The notes under the pieces are model-generated. The model saw nothing but the letters and a program-made list of their open reading frames with translations. It had not been told where the DNA came from and did not search any database. Both the position numbers and the translations under genes were made by a program. Of a stretch of 64,000 nt of DNA, positions 1 to 8,804 are shown in pieces. The stretch's first letter is position 1; every line of letters starts with the position of its first letter. This stretch comes from Pseudomonas mandelii (lineage in GTDB: Bacteria; Pseudomonadota; Gammaproteobacteria; Pseudomonadales; Pseudomonadaceae), in contig NZ_LT629796.1 of the NCBI RefSeq assembly GCF_900106065.1, positions 682,001 through 746,000 on the forward strand. The letters are read 5' to 3'.

Positions 1-1
1 G

Positions 2-1639
2 CACGGCACGCCGAAACGCGGCTTCTTCGGCTGGTTCAACCGCAGCTTTGACCGTGGCGTCAAAAGCTACGAGCGTGGCGTGGGCAACATGCTGACGCAC
101 AAGGCGCCGTACCTGCTGGCCTACTTGATCATTGTCGTCGGCATGATCTGGCTGTTCACCCGCATTCCAACGGCGTTCCTCCCGGAAGAAGACCAAGGCG
201 TGCTGTTTGCCCAGGTGCAGACCCCGGCCGGCTCCAGCGCCGAACGCACGCAGGTGGTGATCGATGAGATGCGCTCCTACCTGCTGGACAAGGAATCGAG
301 CGCCGTGGCCTCGGTGTTTACCGTCAACGGCTTCAACTTCGCCGGTCGCGGCCAAAGCTCGGGCCTGGCGTTCATCATGCTCAAGCCGTGGGATCAGCGG
401 GATGCGGAAAACAGCGTGTTCAAACTCGCCGCCCGCGCCCAGCAGCACTTCTTCACCTTCCGCGATGCGATGGTGTTCGCCTTTGCGCCACCGGCGGTAT
501 TGGAGCTGGGTAACGCCACCGGTTTCGACGTATTCCTGCAAGACCGCGCCGGCATCGGTCACGACAAGTTGATGGAAGCTCGCAACCAGTTCCTCGGCAT
601 GGCGGCACAGAGCAAGGTGCTTTATCAGGTGCGTCCGAACGGCCTGAACGACGAGCCGCAATACCAGCTGGAAATCGATGACGAGAAAGCCAGTGCATTG
701 GGCCTGACCCTCACCGACATCAACAGCACCCTGTCGATTGCCTTGGGTAGTAGCTACGTAAACGACTTCATCGACCGTGGTCGGGTGAAGAAGGTCTACG
801 TGCAAGGTCAACCCGGTTCGCGGATGAGCCCGGAAGACATCAAGAAATGGTATGTGCGTAACGCCGCCGGAACCATGGTGCCCTTCTCCGCCTTCGCCAA
901 GGGCGAGTGGATTTACGGTGCACCGAAGCTCTCGCGTTACAACGGTGTAGAAGCGATGGAAATCCTCGGTGCCCCGGCCCCGGGCTATTCCACCGGTGAA
1001 GCCATGGCGGAAGTCGAAGCCCTGGCCAAGAAACTGCCGGCCGGTGTCGGTATTTCCTGGACCGGTCTGTCATACGAAGAACGGCTATCGGGCTCACAGG
1101 CGCCGGCGCTGTATGCGTTGTCGCTGCTGATGGTGTTCCTGTGCCTGGCGGCGCTGTACGAAAGCTGGTCGATTCCGATCGCGGTGATGCTGGTGGTGCC
1201 GCTGGGGATCATCGGGGCACTGTTGGCCACCAGTCTGCGGGGACTCTCCAATGACGTTTACTTCCAGGTGGGCCTGTTGACAACCATCGGTCTGGCAGCG
1301 AAAAACGCCATTCTGATCGTCGAGTTCGCCAAGGAACTGCATGAGCAAGGGCGTAGCCTTCGCGAAGCGGCGATTGAAGCGTGCCGGATGCGTTTGCGAC
1401 CGATCATCATGACCTCGCTGGCCTTCGTGCTCGGTGTGGTACCGCTGGCGATTTCCACGGGCGCCGGTTCAGGTAGCCAGCACGCAATCGGCACGGGCGT
1501 TATTGGCGGTATGATCACCGCCACCGTCCTGGCGATCTTCTGGGTCCCACTGTTCTTCGTTACCGTGTCGTCCATTGGCCAGCGCAAAAAAGCCGACCAG
1601 GATGACGCAATCGAACCTTCTAAAGAGGCTGGCCAATGA
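2..1639 (+). CDS. emhB: RND multidrug efflux inner-membrane transporter, C-terminal half (partial at window edge)
   Basis: This is the last 545 codons of a proton-driven RND pump of the MexB/TtgB/EmhB family. It expels hydrophobic drugs and solvents from the inner membrane through a tripartite complex. The reading frame is open from base 2, so the 5' half lies outside the window; full family members have about 1050 residues. Visible family marks are the FLPEEDQG segment after the first membrane helix of the second repeat, the periplasmic porter domain, and the conserved helix run [20 protein letters not shown] near the C terminus. The stop codon overlaps the ATG of the outer-membrane channel gene (ATGA), which indicates translational coupling. 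The periplasmic adaptor gene is expected upstream. The emhB name comes from remembered similarity to the P. fluorescens pump; ttgB or mexB would be equivalent names. Confidence 0.93.
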   Translation, partial: HGTPKRGFFGWFNRSFDRGVKSYERGVGNMLTHKAPYLLAYLIIVVGMIWLFTRIPTAFLPEEDQGVLFAQVQTPAGSSAERTQVVIDEMRSYLLDKESSAVASVFTVNGFNFAGRGQSSGLAFIMLKPWDQRDAENSVFKLAARAQQHFFTFRDAMVFAFAPPAVLELGNATGFDVFLQDRAGIGHDKLMEARNQFLGMAAQSKVLYQVRPNGLNDEPQYQLEIDDEKASALGLTLTDINSTLSIALGSSYVNDFIDRGRVKKVYVQGQPGSRMSPEDIKKWYVRNAAGTMVPFSAFAKGEWIYGAPKLSRYNGVEAMEILGAPAPGYSTGEAMAEVEALAKKLPAGVGISWTGLSYEERLSGSQAPALYALSLLMVFLCLAALYESWSIPIAVMLVVPLGIIGALLATSLRGLSNDVYFQVGLLTTIGLAAKNAILIVEFAKELHEQGRSLREAAIEACRMRLRPIIMTSLAFVLGVVPLAISTGAGSGSQHAIGTGVIGGMITATVLAIFWVPLFFVTVSSIGQRKKADQDDAIEPSKEAGQ

Positions 1640-3096
1640 GCAAGTCGCTACTCTCCATCGCCGTTGCCGCCTTCGTGCTGAGCGGCTGCTCGCTGATTCC
1701 CGACTATCAGCAACCTGAGGCACCAGTGGCGGGCCAATACCCGCAAGGTCCGGCGTACTCGTCGGCCCTGGCGCCGAATCAGGCGGCTGCGGAACAGGGC
1801 TGGAAGCAGTTTTTCCATGACCCGGCACTGCAACAGCTGATTCAGGTGTCGCTGGAAAACAACCGTGACCTGCGTGTTGCGGCCCTGAACATCGACGCGT
1901 TCGCGGCTCAATACCGCATCCAGCGCGCCGATCTGTTCCCGGCCGTTTCGGCCAATGGCACCGGCAGCCGTCAGCGTCTTCCGGCTGACGCGTCGCAGAC
2001 CGGTCAAGCGGGCATCAGCAGTTCCTACTCCGCTACGGTCGGTATCAGTGCTTATGAACTCGACCTGTTCGGTCGGGTTCGCAGCCTCAGCGAAGAAGCC
2101 CTTCAGAAGTACTTCGCGACAGAAGAAGGCCGTCGCAGCACGCAGATCAGTCTGGTGGCCAGCGTGGCCAATGCCTACCTGACCTGGCAGGCCGACAAGG
2201 AACTGCTGAAACTCACCCAGGACACCCTCGGTGCGTTCGAGGAGAGCTACAAGCTCACCGCGCGCAGCAACGAAGTCGGTGTGGCCTCGGCCCTGGACCT
2301 GGCCCAGTCGCGTACCTCGGTGGAAAACGCCCGGGCGCAACTGGCCAAGTACACCCGTCAGGTGGCGCAGGACGAAAACAGCCTGGTGCTGCTGCTCGGC
2401 ACCGGCATCCCGGCCAATCTGCGAGAAGCCAAACCGCTATCTGACAACCTGCTGAGCGACGTACCGCCCGGTCTGCCATCGGACTTGCTGCAACGTCGTC
2501 CGGATATTCTCCAGGCCGAGTACAACCTGAAAGCTGCCAACGCCAACATCGGCGCGGCACGGGCGGCGTTCTTCCCGAGCATCAGCCTGACGGCCAATGC
2601 CGGGACCCTGAGCCCGGACTTGTCCGGTCTGTTCAAGGGCGGCTCGGGCACCTGGTTGTTCTCGCCGCAGATCAACCTGCCGATCTTCAATGCCGGCAGC
2701 CTGCGCGCCAGCCTGGATTACTCGAAAATCCAGAAAGACATCGGCGTGGCGAACTACGAGAAGTCCATTCAAACGGCCTTCCAGGAAGTCGCCGACGGCC
2801 TGGCCGCCCGCCAGACCTACACCGATCAGTTGCAGGCGCAGCGTGATTTCGTCACCGCCAACCAGGACTACTACCGTCTGGCCGAGCGTCGCTACCGTAT
2901 CGGTGTCGACAGCAACCTGACCTTCCTCGACGCCCAGCGTCAGTTGTTCAGCGCCCAGCAGGTGCTGATCACTGATCGTCTGGCGCAGCTGATCAGTGCG
3001 GTCAATCTGTACAAGGCACTGGGTGGTGGCTGGAACGAGCAGACGGCGAAAGTCGAACCGCTGAAAGAAGAAGCGCCGAAGATGAAGTTGTTCTGA
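1636..3096 (+). CDS. emhC: RND efflux outer-membrane channel lipoprotein (OprM/TtgC/EmhC family)
   Basis: A 486-residue TolC-like outer-membrane factor that forms the exit duct of the preceding RND pump. The signal peptide ends in lipobox LSGC with Cys18 as the lipidated residue. Two OEP repeats follow, with typical family stretches such as [36 protein letters not shown] and [16 protein letters not shown]. Length matches OprM relatives. The start overlaps the transporter stop by four bases, and a strong rho-independent terminator begins 20 bases after the stop, so this is the last gene of the pump operon. Confidence 0.95.
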   Translation: MSKSLLSIAVAAFVLSGCSLIPDYQQPEAPVAGQYPQGPAYSSALAPNQAAAEQGWKQFFHDPALQQLIQVSLENNRDLRVAALNIDAFAAQYRIQRADLFPAVSANGTGSRQRLPADASQTGQAGISSSYSATVGISAYELDLFGRVRSLSEEALQKYFATEEGRRSTQISLVASVANAYLTWQADKELLKLTQDTLGAFEESYKLTARSNEVGVASALDLAQSRTSVENARAQLAKYTRQVAQDENSLVLLLGTGIPANLREAKPLSDNLLSDVPPGLPSDLLQRRPDILQAEYNLKAANANIGAARAAFFPSISLTANAGTLSPDLSGLFKGGSGTWLFSPQINLPIFNAGSLRASLDYSKIQKDIGVANYEKSIQTAFQEVADGLAARQTYTDQLQAQRDFVTANQDYYRLAERRYRIGVDSNLTFLDAQRQLFSAQQVLITDRLAQLISAVNLYKALGGGWNEQTAKVEPLKEEAPKMKLF

Positions 3097-3115
3097 TAGC
3101 GCTGTAAGACAAGAG

Positions 3116-3139
3116 GCCCACCTTTTGGTGGGCTTTTTG
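3116..3139 (+). terminator. Rho-independent terminator of the efflux operon
   Basis: Perfect 7-bp stem GCCCACC / GGTGGGC with a TTTT loop, followed by a run of five T. It lies 20 bases past the stop of the outer-membrane channel gene. Confidence 0.92.
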
Positions 3140-3176
3140 TTGTCTGCGGGAAAAGGTGTGGTGTCAGTAATCCCCT

Positions 3177-3268
3177 CTTCGCGGGCAAGCCTCGCTCCTG
3201 CAGTGTCCGCGCCGAATCATATTCCATGAAACCCGCACACCCCGTAGGAGCGAGGCTTGCCCGCGAAG
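3177..3268. repeat. REP inverted pair (REPIN-like), family with AAGCCTCGCTCCT core
   Basis: Two copies of a REP sequence face each other: CTTCGCGGGCAAGCCTCGCT at 3177 and its near-exact reverse complement ending at 3268, about 40 bases apart. The same element recurs at 21291 and 46555. The remaining 265 bases up to the porin gene show no convincing gene or hairpin. Confidence 0.85.
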
Positions 3269-3534
3269 ACGCCAGCCCATAAACACAAAAACCTCAGACC
3301 AACATGCGTTCGATAACCGCCCAAAACCCGCTTTCCCCGATTGAACCCTCCAGCCCATCCCCCGCACCATTCGTCGCACAAGACCAATAACATCAGGTTC
3401 GACACCATGCCCCCGCGCCCTGCCCTGTCCGGCTGATCCCACCCCGTTTTTCACGATATCGAATCCCTTGTCTGCAACGGCCACGTTGCGGCAGCGCCCC
3501 GTTTCATCCCTAACAATTAGAGAGACCCGAGCCC

Positions 3535-4794
3535 ATGACGCCTTCCACCACGCCGTACTACTTCCCAAGCCTGATAGCCATCGCCCTGGCCTGCGCGGCC
3601 CTGCCTGCCATGGCCGAGGAGTCGGGTTTTGTCGAAGGTGCCAAGGTCAACCTGAACCTGCGCAATTTCTACATCAACCGCAACTTCACCAACCCGACCA
3701 AAGCCCAGGGCAAGGCTGAAGAATGGACACAAAGTTTCATTCTCGACGCCAAATCCGGCTTCACCCAAGGCACCGTCGGCTTCGGCATGGATGTGCTGGG
3801 CTTGTATTCGGTGAAGCTCGACGGCGGCAAAGGCACGGGCGGGACTCAGTTGCTGCCGCTGGATCACGACGGTCGCCCGGCGGACAGCTTTGGTCGCACC
3901 AACGTGGCGTTCAAGGCCAGGTTGTCGCAGACCGAAATCAAGGTCGGTGAATGGATGCCGGTGCTGCCGATCCTGCGCTCGGACGACGGTCGCTCCCTGC
4001 CGCAAACCTTTCGTGGCGGCCAGATCACCTCGAAAGAAATCGCCGGCCTGACGTTCTACGGCGGCCAGTTCCGCGCCAACAGCCCCCGTGACGACAGCAG
4101 CATGAGCGATATGTCGATGACCGGAAAACCGACCTTCACCTCAGACCGCTTCAACTTCCAGGGCGGCGAATACGCCTTCAACGACAAGCGCACCCAGATC
4201 GGCCTGTGGAACGCCGAACTCAAGGACATCTACAGCCAGCAATACGTGAACCTGACTCACAGCCAGCCCATCGGCGACTGGACCCTCGGCGCCAACCTGG
4301 GTTTCTTCTATGGCAAGGAAGACGGCAGCGCCCGGGCCGGCGATCTGGACAACAAGACCTGGTCAGGCCTGTTCTCGGCCAAATACGGCGGCCACACCTT
4401 CTATGTCGGCCTGCAAAAACTCACCGGCGACAGCGCCTGGATGCGGGTCAATGGCACCAGCGGCGGCACCCTGGCCAACGACAGTTACAACGCCAGTTAT
4501 GACAATGCGAAAGAAAAATCCTGGCAGGTACGGCATGACTACAACTTCGTCGCCCTTGGCATTCCCGGCCTGACCCTGATGAACCGCTACATCAGCGGCG
4601 ACAACGTGCACACCGGCACAATCACCGACGGCAAGGAATGGGGCCGCGAAAGCGAATTGGGCTACACCGTGCAAAGCGGCGCGCTCAAAGATCTCAACGT
4701 CAAATGGCGCAACTCGACCATTCGTCGGGACTTCAGCAACAACGAGTTCGATGAGAACCGGTTGATCGTCAGCTATCCGATCAGTTTGTTGTAA
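3535..4794 (+). CDS. OprD-family outer-membrane porin
   Basis: A 419-residue substrate-selective porin of the Pseudomonas OprD superfamily, which admits small organic acids or amino acids through an 18-strand barrel. The first 27 residues form a signal peptide ending in AMA. The mature part opens with the family-typical FVEGAKVNLNLRNFYINRNF and continues with alternating amphipathic strands, for example SKEIAGLTFYGGQFRANSPR. It ends ENRLIVSYPISLL, close to an aromatic/hydrophobic barrel C terminus. The start is preceded by a GAGAG element. It resembles the OprE/OprQ/BenF-like branch, but the substrate cannot be read from sequence. It stands alone between REP sequences and a hairpin. Confidence 0.9.
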   Translation: MTPSTTPYYFPSLIAIALACAALPAMAEESGFVEGAKVNLNLRNFYINRNFTNPTKAQGKAEEWTQSFILDAKSGFTQGTVGFGMDVLGLYSVKLDGGKGTGGTQLLPLDHDGRPADSFGRTNVAFKARLSQTEIKVGEWMPVLPILRSDDGRSLPQTFRGGQITSKEIAGLTFYGGQFRANSPRDDSSMSDMSMTGKPTFTSDRFNFQGGEYAFNDKRTQIGLWNAELKDIYSQQYVNLTHSQPIGDWTLGANLGFFYGKEDGSARAGDLDNKTWSGLFSAKYGGHTFYVGLQKLTGDSAWMRVNGTSGGTLANDSYNASYDNAKEKSWQVRHDYNFVALGIPGLTLMNRYISGDNVHTGTITDGKEWGRESELGYTVQSGALKDLNVKWRNSTIRRDFSNNEFDENRLIVSYPISLL

Positions 4795-4803
4795 CCGCAC
4801 CCT

Positions 4804-4833
4804 GGCAGCGGTCGAAGTCAAAAGGCCGCTGCC
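4804..4833 (+). terminator. Hairpin after the porin gene, possible terminator
   Basis: Perfect 8-bp stem GGCAGCGG / CCGCTGCC with a 14-base loop, ten bases after the porin stop. No T tract follows, so it is a weak intrinsic terminator at best, or a 3' stabilising stem. Confidence 0.5.
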
Positions 4834-4986
4834 CGTAACCACCTGTCGGCTTGCCTGGCGTTTTGCGAGTGGGCAGATACAGTCAAAAAGCGTGTTTAAT
4901 TCTCCATCACTGCTGTAGGAGCCCCTGTTTTCTTCCGTTATCTCCGGATGCTGTACGCGAAGCTGCCATGACCCAGGAGGTCAGGT

Positions 4987-6177
4987 ATGAGCAAGCGAAT
5001 AGTTATCGTCGGTGGCGGCGTTGGTGGAACCATGCTGGCCAATCAACTGGCCAGCAAGCTGTATCCGGAAATCCTGCGCGGCGAAGTCTCGATTGCACTG
5101 CTGTCCAATTCCCCCGATCACTTCTATAAACCTGCGTTCATGTACGTGGCGTTCAACCTGTTCTTTGAAGAAGAACTCAAGCGCCCGGAACGTTCACTGT
5201 TGCGCCCGGAAATCGAGTTCCATGTCGATGAAGTCGTGCGTTTCGATTTCAACCGACAACACCTGCAAACCCGCAGCGGCAAGCGTTACGGCTATGACTT
5301 TTTAGTCATCGCCACCGGATGTGTGCCGGCCCCGGAACGTATCGAAGGCTTGAAAGAAGCCGGCGATCATTTCTATCAGTTCGCGCCCGCCAGGCAACTG
5401 GCGCAAAAACTGAGCACGATCGAAAAAGGCCGCATCTTCATTACCGTGTCCTTCCCGAAAACACCCAATGTCCCGCATCAATGCGGTATCGCGCCCGTCG
5501 AAACCACATTGATGCTCGATGATTTCTTGCGGCGTCGTGGGGTGAGAGACCAGGTGGAAATCGTCTACACCTACCCGACCACGGCTCAACTACTGCGCAA
5601 CTGCCTGTTCCTGCAACGCCCGACCGGGGAAATTCTGCCGGGTATCTTTGAACGGAAAAATATTCGCTTTCAACGCGGCTTCACGCTCAAACGAGTCGAT
5701 CCGGATAAAAAAGTCGCGTACTCCGAGGAAGGTGACGAGCAACCCTTCGACATTCTGATGGCGACACCACCGATCAGGGCCGTGGACGCTGTGCTCGAGT
5801 CCGGCGCCTCACAAGCGCCCAACGACGAAGGCTGGCTGCCGACCCACCATGAAACGTTGCAGGTCTACGGCCTGGAAAACGTCTACGTCATCGGTGATAC
5901 CGTCGACTTGCCTGTCAGCAAAGCCGGCGGGGCATGCCATAACCAGGCGCCGGTGATCGCCAACAACATCGCTGCCGAAATTCGTCTGGGCACCCCCATC
6001 GCCGTCTACGACGGACGTGTTCAGGCCGTGGCACAAATGGGCCTGGATGCCGGCATGCCGCTTTGGTACGACTACCAGCACGATGTCCGGCCCACCCCGG
6101 CCACCAAGCTCGGCGGGTTGCTCAGAAACGGATTCAACCGTGGACTGTACTGGGCGGTTGCCCGCGCAATGCTTTGA
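4987..6177 (+). CDS. Sulfide:quinone oxidoreductase-like FAD protein
   Basis: A 396-residue two-dinucleotide-fold flavoprotein. The N terminus carries the FAD-binding glycine motif GGGVGG (residues 9-14), and the second ATG motif VIATG is at 107-111. C166 in PHQCGIAP sits where sulfide:quinone oxidoreductases keep an active-site cysteine; C317 in KAGGACHNQ is a candidate partner, and C112 and C206 are extra. The late GDTVDLPVSKAGG is the flavin-contact motif of this family. The C terminus (LLRNGFNRGLYWAVARAML) is amphipathic, fitting membrane association. A strong CAGGAGGTCAGGT ribosome site precedes the ATG. It heads an operon with a DUF1641 protein and a methyltransferase. SQR-type activity (sulfide to sulfane sulfur with quinone) is an inference. 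Confidence 0.8.
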   Translation: MSKRIVIVGGGVGGTMLANQLASKLYPEILRGEVSIALLSNSPDHFYKPAFMYVAFNLFFEEELKRPERSLLRPEIEFHVDEVVRFDFNRQHLQTRSGKRYGYDFLVIATGCVPAPERIEGLKEAGDHFYQFAPARQLAQKLSTIEKGRIFITVSFPKTPNVPHQCGIAPVETTLMLDDFLRRRGVRDQVEIVYTYPTTAQLLRNCLFLQRPTGEILPGIFERKNIRFQRGFTLKRVDPDKKVAYSEEGDEQPFDILMATPPIRAVDAVLESGASQAPNDEGWLPTHHETLQVYGLENVYVIGDTVDLPVSKAGGACHNQAPVIANNIAAEIRLGTPIAVYDGRVQAVAQMGLDAGMPLWYDYQHDVRPTPATKLGGLLRNGFNRGLYWAVARAML

Positions 6178-6204
6178 TCGGCCCGGGGAGAGGAGTAAAT
6201 CGTA

Positions 6205-6570
6205 ATGAGCGTCTCAAATGAATCAATCACCCCCCTCATCAGCCCTGGATCAGACGCGCTGATGGAAAAGCTCAAACCCTTGATTGACGGCGGTCGACTG
6301 GACAACCTGGTGGACCTGCTTTCACTGATCAGCGACCTCGTCGATCTACTGGACCCGGCCATGGTGGAGAAACTGGCGCGGCTGTTCGAAGGCGCGACCG
6401 AGGCAACCTGGAGCGTCAGCAATGCCGTGCGCATGGCAAAAGCCGATAGCACAGCAAACGAGCAGCCCCCTGGCTTTTACCAGCTACTGAAATTATTGCG
6501 CGAACCCGACACGCGAAGAGGGGTGGGGTTTGCACTCAAAACCCTCAACGTCATTGGAAGACAACTTTGA
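6205..6570 (+). CDS. DUF1641 family small helical protein
   Basis: A 121-residue protein of the DUF1641 type. It has a leucine-rich helical core (LDNLVDLLSLISDLVDLLDPAMVEKLARLFEG, given here only as a position: about residues 32-63) and the family-typical C-terminal segment LLREPDTRRGVGFALKTLNV. There is no signal peptide or membrane span. Members commonly lie beside SQR-like flavoproteins, and that is the arrangement here, 27 bases downstream in the same orientation. A partner or assembly role for the flavoprotein is inference. A GGAGAGGAG ribosome site precedes the ATG. Confidence 0.8.
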   Translation: MSVSNESITPLISPGSDALMEKLKPLIDGGRLDNLVDLLSLISDLVDLLDPAMVEKLARLFEGATEATWSVSNAVRMAKADSTANEQPPGFYQLLKLLREPDTRRGVGFALKTLNVIGRQL

Positions 6571-6591
6571 ACGTCCAGAGAGGACAACCTC

Positions 6592-7404
6592 ATGAGCACC
6601 AAACTGCAAAGAGCAAGGACGGCTGACTGGGACGCCACGGCCTACCAGCAATTCTCCCGGCTTCGACAACGACCGGTTAACGAGCTGATCGACCGTGTCG
6701 ACATTAAAAACCCCAGGCGCATCTACGACCTGGGATGTGGCACAGGCATCGCGACGCAGGTTTTGGCCAAACGCTGGCCCCGCGCACACCTGATGGGCAT
6801 CGACAGTTCGGAGCAAATGCTTCAGGAGGCCAGAGGCTTGCCGATCAAGGCGCTGTGGAAGCAGTGCGATCTACAGAACTGGCAGCCGGAGCAACCCGCC
6901 GACCTGCTCTTTGCCGCCGCCGTGCTGCACTTCATCGACGGTCACGAACAGTTGTTGCCGCGTTTGCTCGGTTATCTCAATCCAGGCGGTTGTCTGGCGG
7001 CGCACATGCCCGATTGGCGGGATGCGGTGTGGTATCAGCTGGTGCTCGACACCCTCAACGATGGAGGCTCCGACGGCAAACCGCTCGGCTCCCCGCAAGT
7101 GCGCGAGAGGATGGCGACGCGGACGTTATTGTCGCTGGAAAATTACCACCGATTGCTTGCTCCGATTACCCGGACGCTGGACATCTGGGAAACCGAGCAG
7201 TTGCAGGTCGTGGACGGCAAGTCGCCGATTTATGACTGGATCAAGGTCTCGGCCTTGCGGGCGGTGATGCAAGGCTTGAAGGATGACGAACAGGCGCGGT
7301 TCATTTATCACTTCATGATGCGGGTGCATGCGCATTACCCGCGAGAATACGATGGGCGCACGCTGTTTCCGTTCAAGCGGATCTTCATTGTCGCCACCGT
7401 TTGA
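6592..7404 (+). CDS. Trans-aconitate 2-methyltransferase-like SAM-dependent enzyme
   Basis: A 270-residue class I methyltransferase. The SAM site is plain: motif I YDLGCGTGIATQVL (about residues 44-57), the acidic end of strand 2 in GIDSSEQML, and a later LHFIDGHEQLLPRLLGYLNPGG block. The N-terminal DWDATAYQQFSRLRQRPVNE and the overall plan match Tam, which methylates trans-aconitate in E. coli. The gene starts 21 bases after the DUF1641 gene, so it is the third gene of the SQR-like operon. Why it is joined to a sulfide-type flavoprotein is not clear, so the true substrate may differ. GAGAGGA precedes the ATG. Confidence 0.75.
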   Translation: MSTKLQRARTADWDATAYQQFSRLRQRPVNELIDRVDIKNPRRIYDLGCGTGIATQVLAKRWPRAHLMGIDSSEQMLQEARGLPIKALWKQCDLQNWQPEQPADLLFAAAVLHFIDGHEQLLPRLLGYLNPGGCLAAHMPDWRDAVWYQLVLDTLNDGGSDGKPLGSPQVRERMATRTLLSLENYHRLLAPITRTLDIWETEQLQVVDGKSPIYDWIKVSALRAVMQGLKDDEQARFIYHFMMRVHAHYPREYDGRTLFPFKRIFIVATV

Positions 7405-7470
7405 CCCTGTGGTCGCCGCGCGTGCCCGCGATGGCGGTGTGTCATTCACCATCGATGCAAGCTGACCCAC

Positions 7471-7570
7471 CGCGATCGCGAGCAGGCTCGCTCCCACACG
7501 GGTCCTGTGTGAACACAAGTCATGTACTCACCGGACATCCCATGCAGGAGCGAGCCGGCTCGCGATGGCG
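7471..7570. repeat. REP inverted pair
   Basis: CGCGATCGCGAGCAGGCTCG (from 7471) and the opposing GCAGGAGCGAGCCGGCTCGC (from 7544) form a REPIN-like pair between the convergent methyltransferase and pcaC genes. Confidence 0.85.
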
Positions 7571-7598
7571 TCAGCTCAGACACCGCAAATCGCCAGGA

Positions 7599-7991
7599 TC
7601 ACTCCCGCGATTCAACCCCAAGCTCATCCCACACCGACTCCGCCAAATGGAACGTCGCATTGGCCGCCGGGATGCCGCAGTAGATCGCACTCTGCATGAT
7701 CACTTCCTTGATCTCGCCGCGGGTCACGCCGTTGTTGGCGGCGGCGCGCAGGTGCAGTTTGAGTTCTTCGTTGCGGTTCATGCCGATCAGCATGGCGATG
7801 GTGATCAGGCTGCGGGTATGGCGTGGCAGGCCCGGCCGGGTCCAGATGTCGCCCCATGCGTGGCGGGTGATCATTTCCTGGAACTCCGAGTTGAACTCGG
7901 TCAGGGCATTCAGACTGCGGTCGACATGGGCGTCGCCGAGCACCGCGCGACGGACTTCCAGGCCGTCGTCGTAACGTTGTTTCTCGTCCAC
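7599..7991 (-). CDS. pcaC: 4-carboxymuconolactone decarboxylase
   Basis: A 130-residue protein of the AhpD-like decarboxylase family. It converts gamma-carboxymuconolactone to beta-ketoadipate enol-lactone in the protocatechuate branch of the beta-ketoadipate pathway. The characteristic core NEELKLHLRAAANNGVTRGE and the following IYCGIPAANATFHLAESVW are intact, and length equals the usual monofunctional PcaC. It is the last gene of the pcaTBDC segment, ten bases after pcaD, and has not fused with pcaD as it does in some bacteria. Confidence 0.95.
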   Translation of the reverse strand: MDEKQRYDDGLEVRRAVLGDAHVDRSLNALTEFNSEFQEMITRHAWGDIWTRPGLPRHTRSLITIAMLIGMNRNEELKLHLRAAANNGVTRGEIKEVIMQSAIYCGIPAANATFHLAESVWDELGVESRE

Positions 7992-8001
7992 AACAATCCC
8001 C

Positions 8002-8793
8002 TTAATCAGCTGACAAAAACGTCAGGACCCGGTCACTGAACGCAGCACCGGCCTGAACGTTGGACAAGTGCGCGGCGTAGAACTCGGCGTATTCGGCGCC
8101 CGGCACATGCTCCTGAATAAAGTGCCCACCGGACGGCGGCGTGACCGCGTCTTCGGTGCCGGCAATGACCAGCAGCGGCACCTTGATTTCGGACAGCTGA
8201 TCACGGAAGTCGGCATCGCGCACGGCGGCGCAGTTGGCGGCATAACCCTCTGGCGAAGTGGCCGCGAGCATGTCGGTAATCCGCTTCGCGGCGGCCGGGT
8301 TGGCCTCGGCAAAGTCGGGGGTAAACCAGCGCGCAATCGACGCATCGCGCAAGGCGACCATGGCCGCCTGACCGTCACGCAGCACGGTTTCGATCCGTGG
8401 ATTCCACACCGATGGATCGCCGATTTTCGCGGCGGTGTTGCACACCACCAACTTATTCAATCGATCACCGGCATTGATGCCCAGCCACTGGCCGATCAAG
8501 CCACCCATGGACAGGCCGCAGAAATGCGCACGTTCGATGTGCAGCGCATCCAGCAGCGCCAGCACGTCGTGGCCCAGTTGCTCGATGCTGTATGGCCCCG
8601 GCGTGACCAGCGATTTTCCGTGGCCACGGGTGTCGAAACGCAGCACCCGGAAATGCTCGGAGAACGCGGCGACCTGCGCGTCCCACATGTGCAGGTCGGT
8701 GCCCAGCGAGTTGGACAGCACCAGCACCGGTGCATCCGCCGGGCCATCAAATTGGTAATGCAGTTCGCCCTCGGCGAGTTGTACAAAAGCCAC
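8002..8793 (-). CDS. pcaD: 3-oxoadipate enol-lactonase
   Basis: A 263-residue alpha/beta hydrolase that opens beta-ketoadipate enol-lactone to beta-ketoadipate. The nucleophile elbow GLSMGG puts Ser95 as nucleophile. The acid is in AGTEDAVTPP and the histidine in YAAHLSN near the C terminus. An oxyanion-type segment SNSLGTDLHMW is at 27-38. It lies 11 bases after pcaB and ten before pcaC in one transcription unit. Confidence 0.95.
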   Translation of the reverse strand: MAFVQLAEGELHYQFDGPADAPVLVLSNSLGTDLHMWDAQVAAFSEHFRVLRFDTRGHGKSLVTPGPYSIEQLGHDVLALLDALHIERAHFCGLSMGGLIGQWLGINAGDRLNKLVVCNTAAKIGDPSVWNPRIETVLRDGQAAMVALRDASIARWFTPDFAEANPAAAKRITDMLAATSPEGYAANCAAVRDADFRDQLSEIKVPLLVIAGTEDAVTPPSGGHFIQEHVPGAEYAEFYAAHLSNVQAGAAFSDRVLTFLSAD

Positions 8794-8804
8794 AGCAATC
8801 TCCT

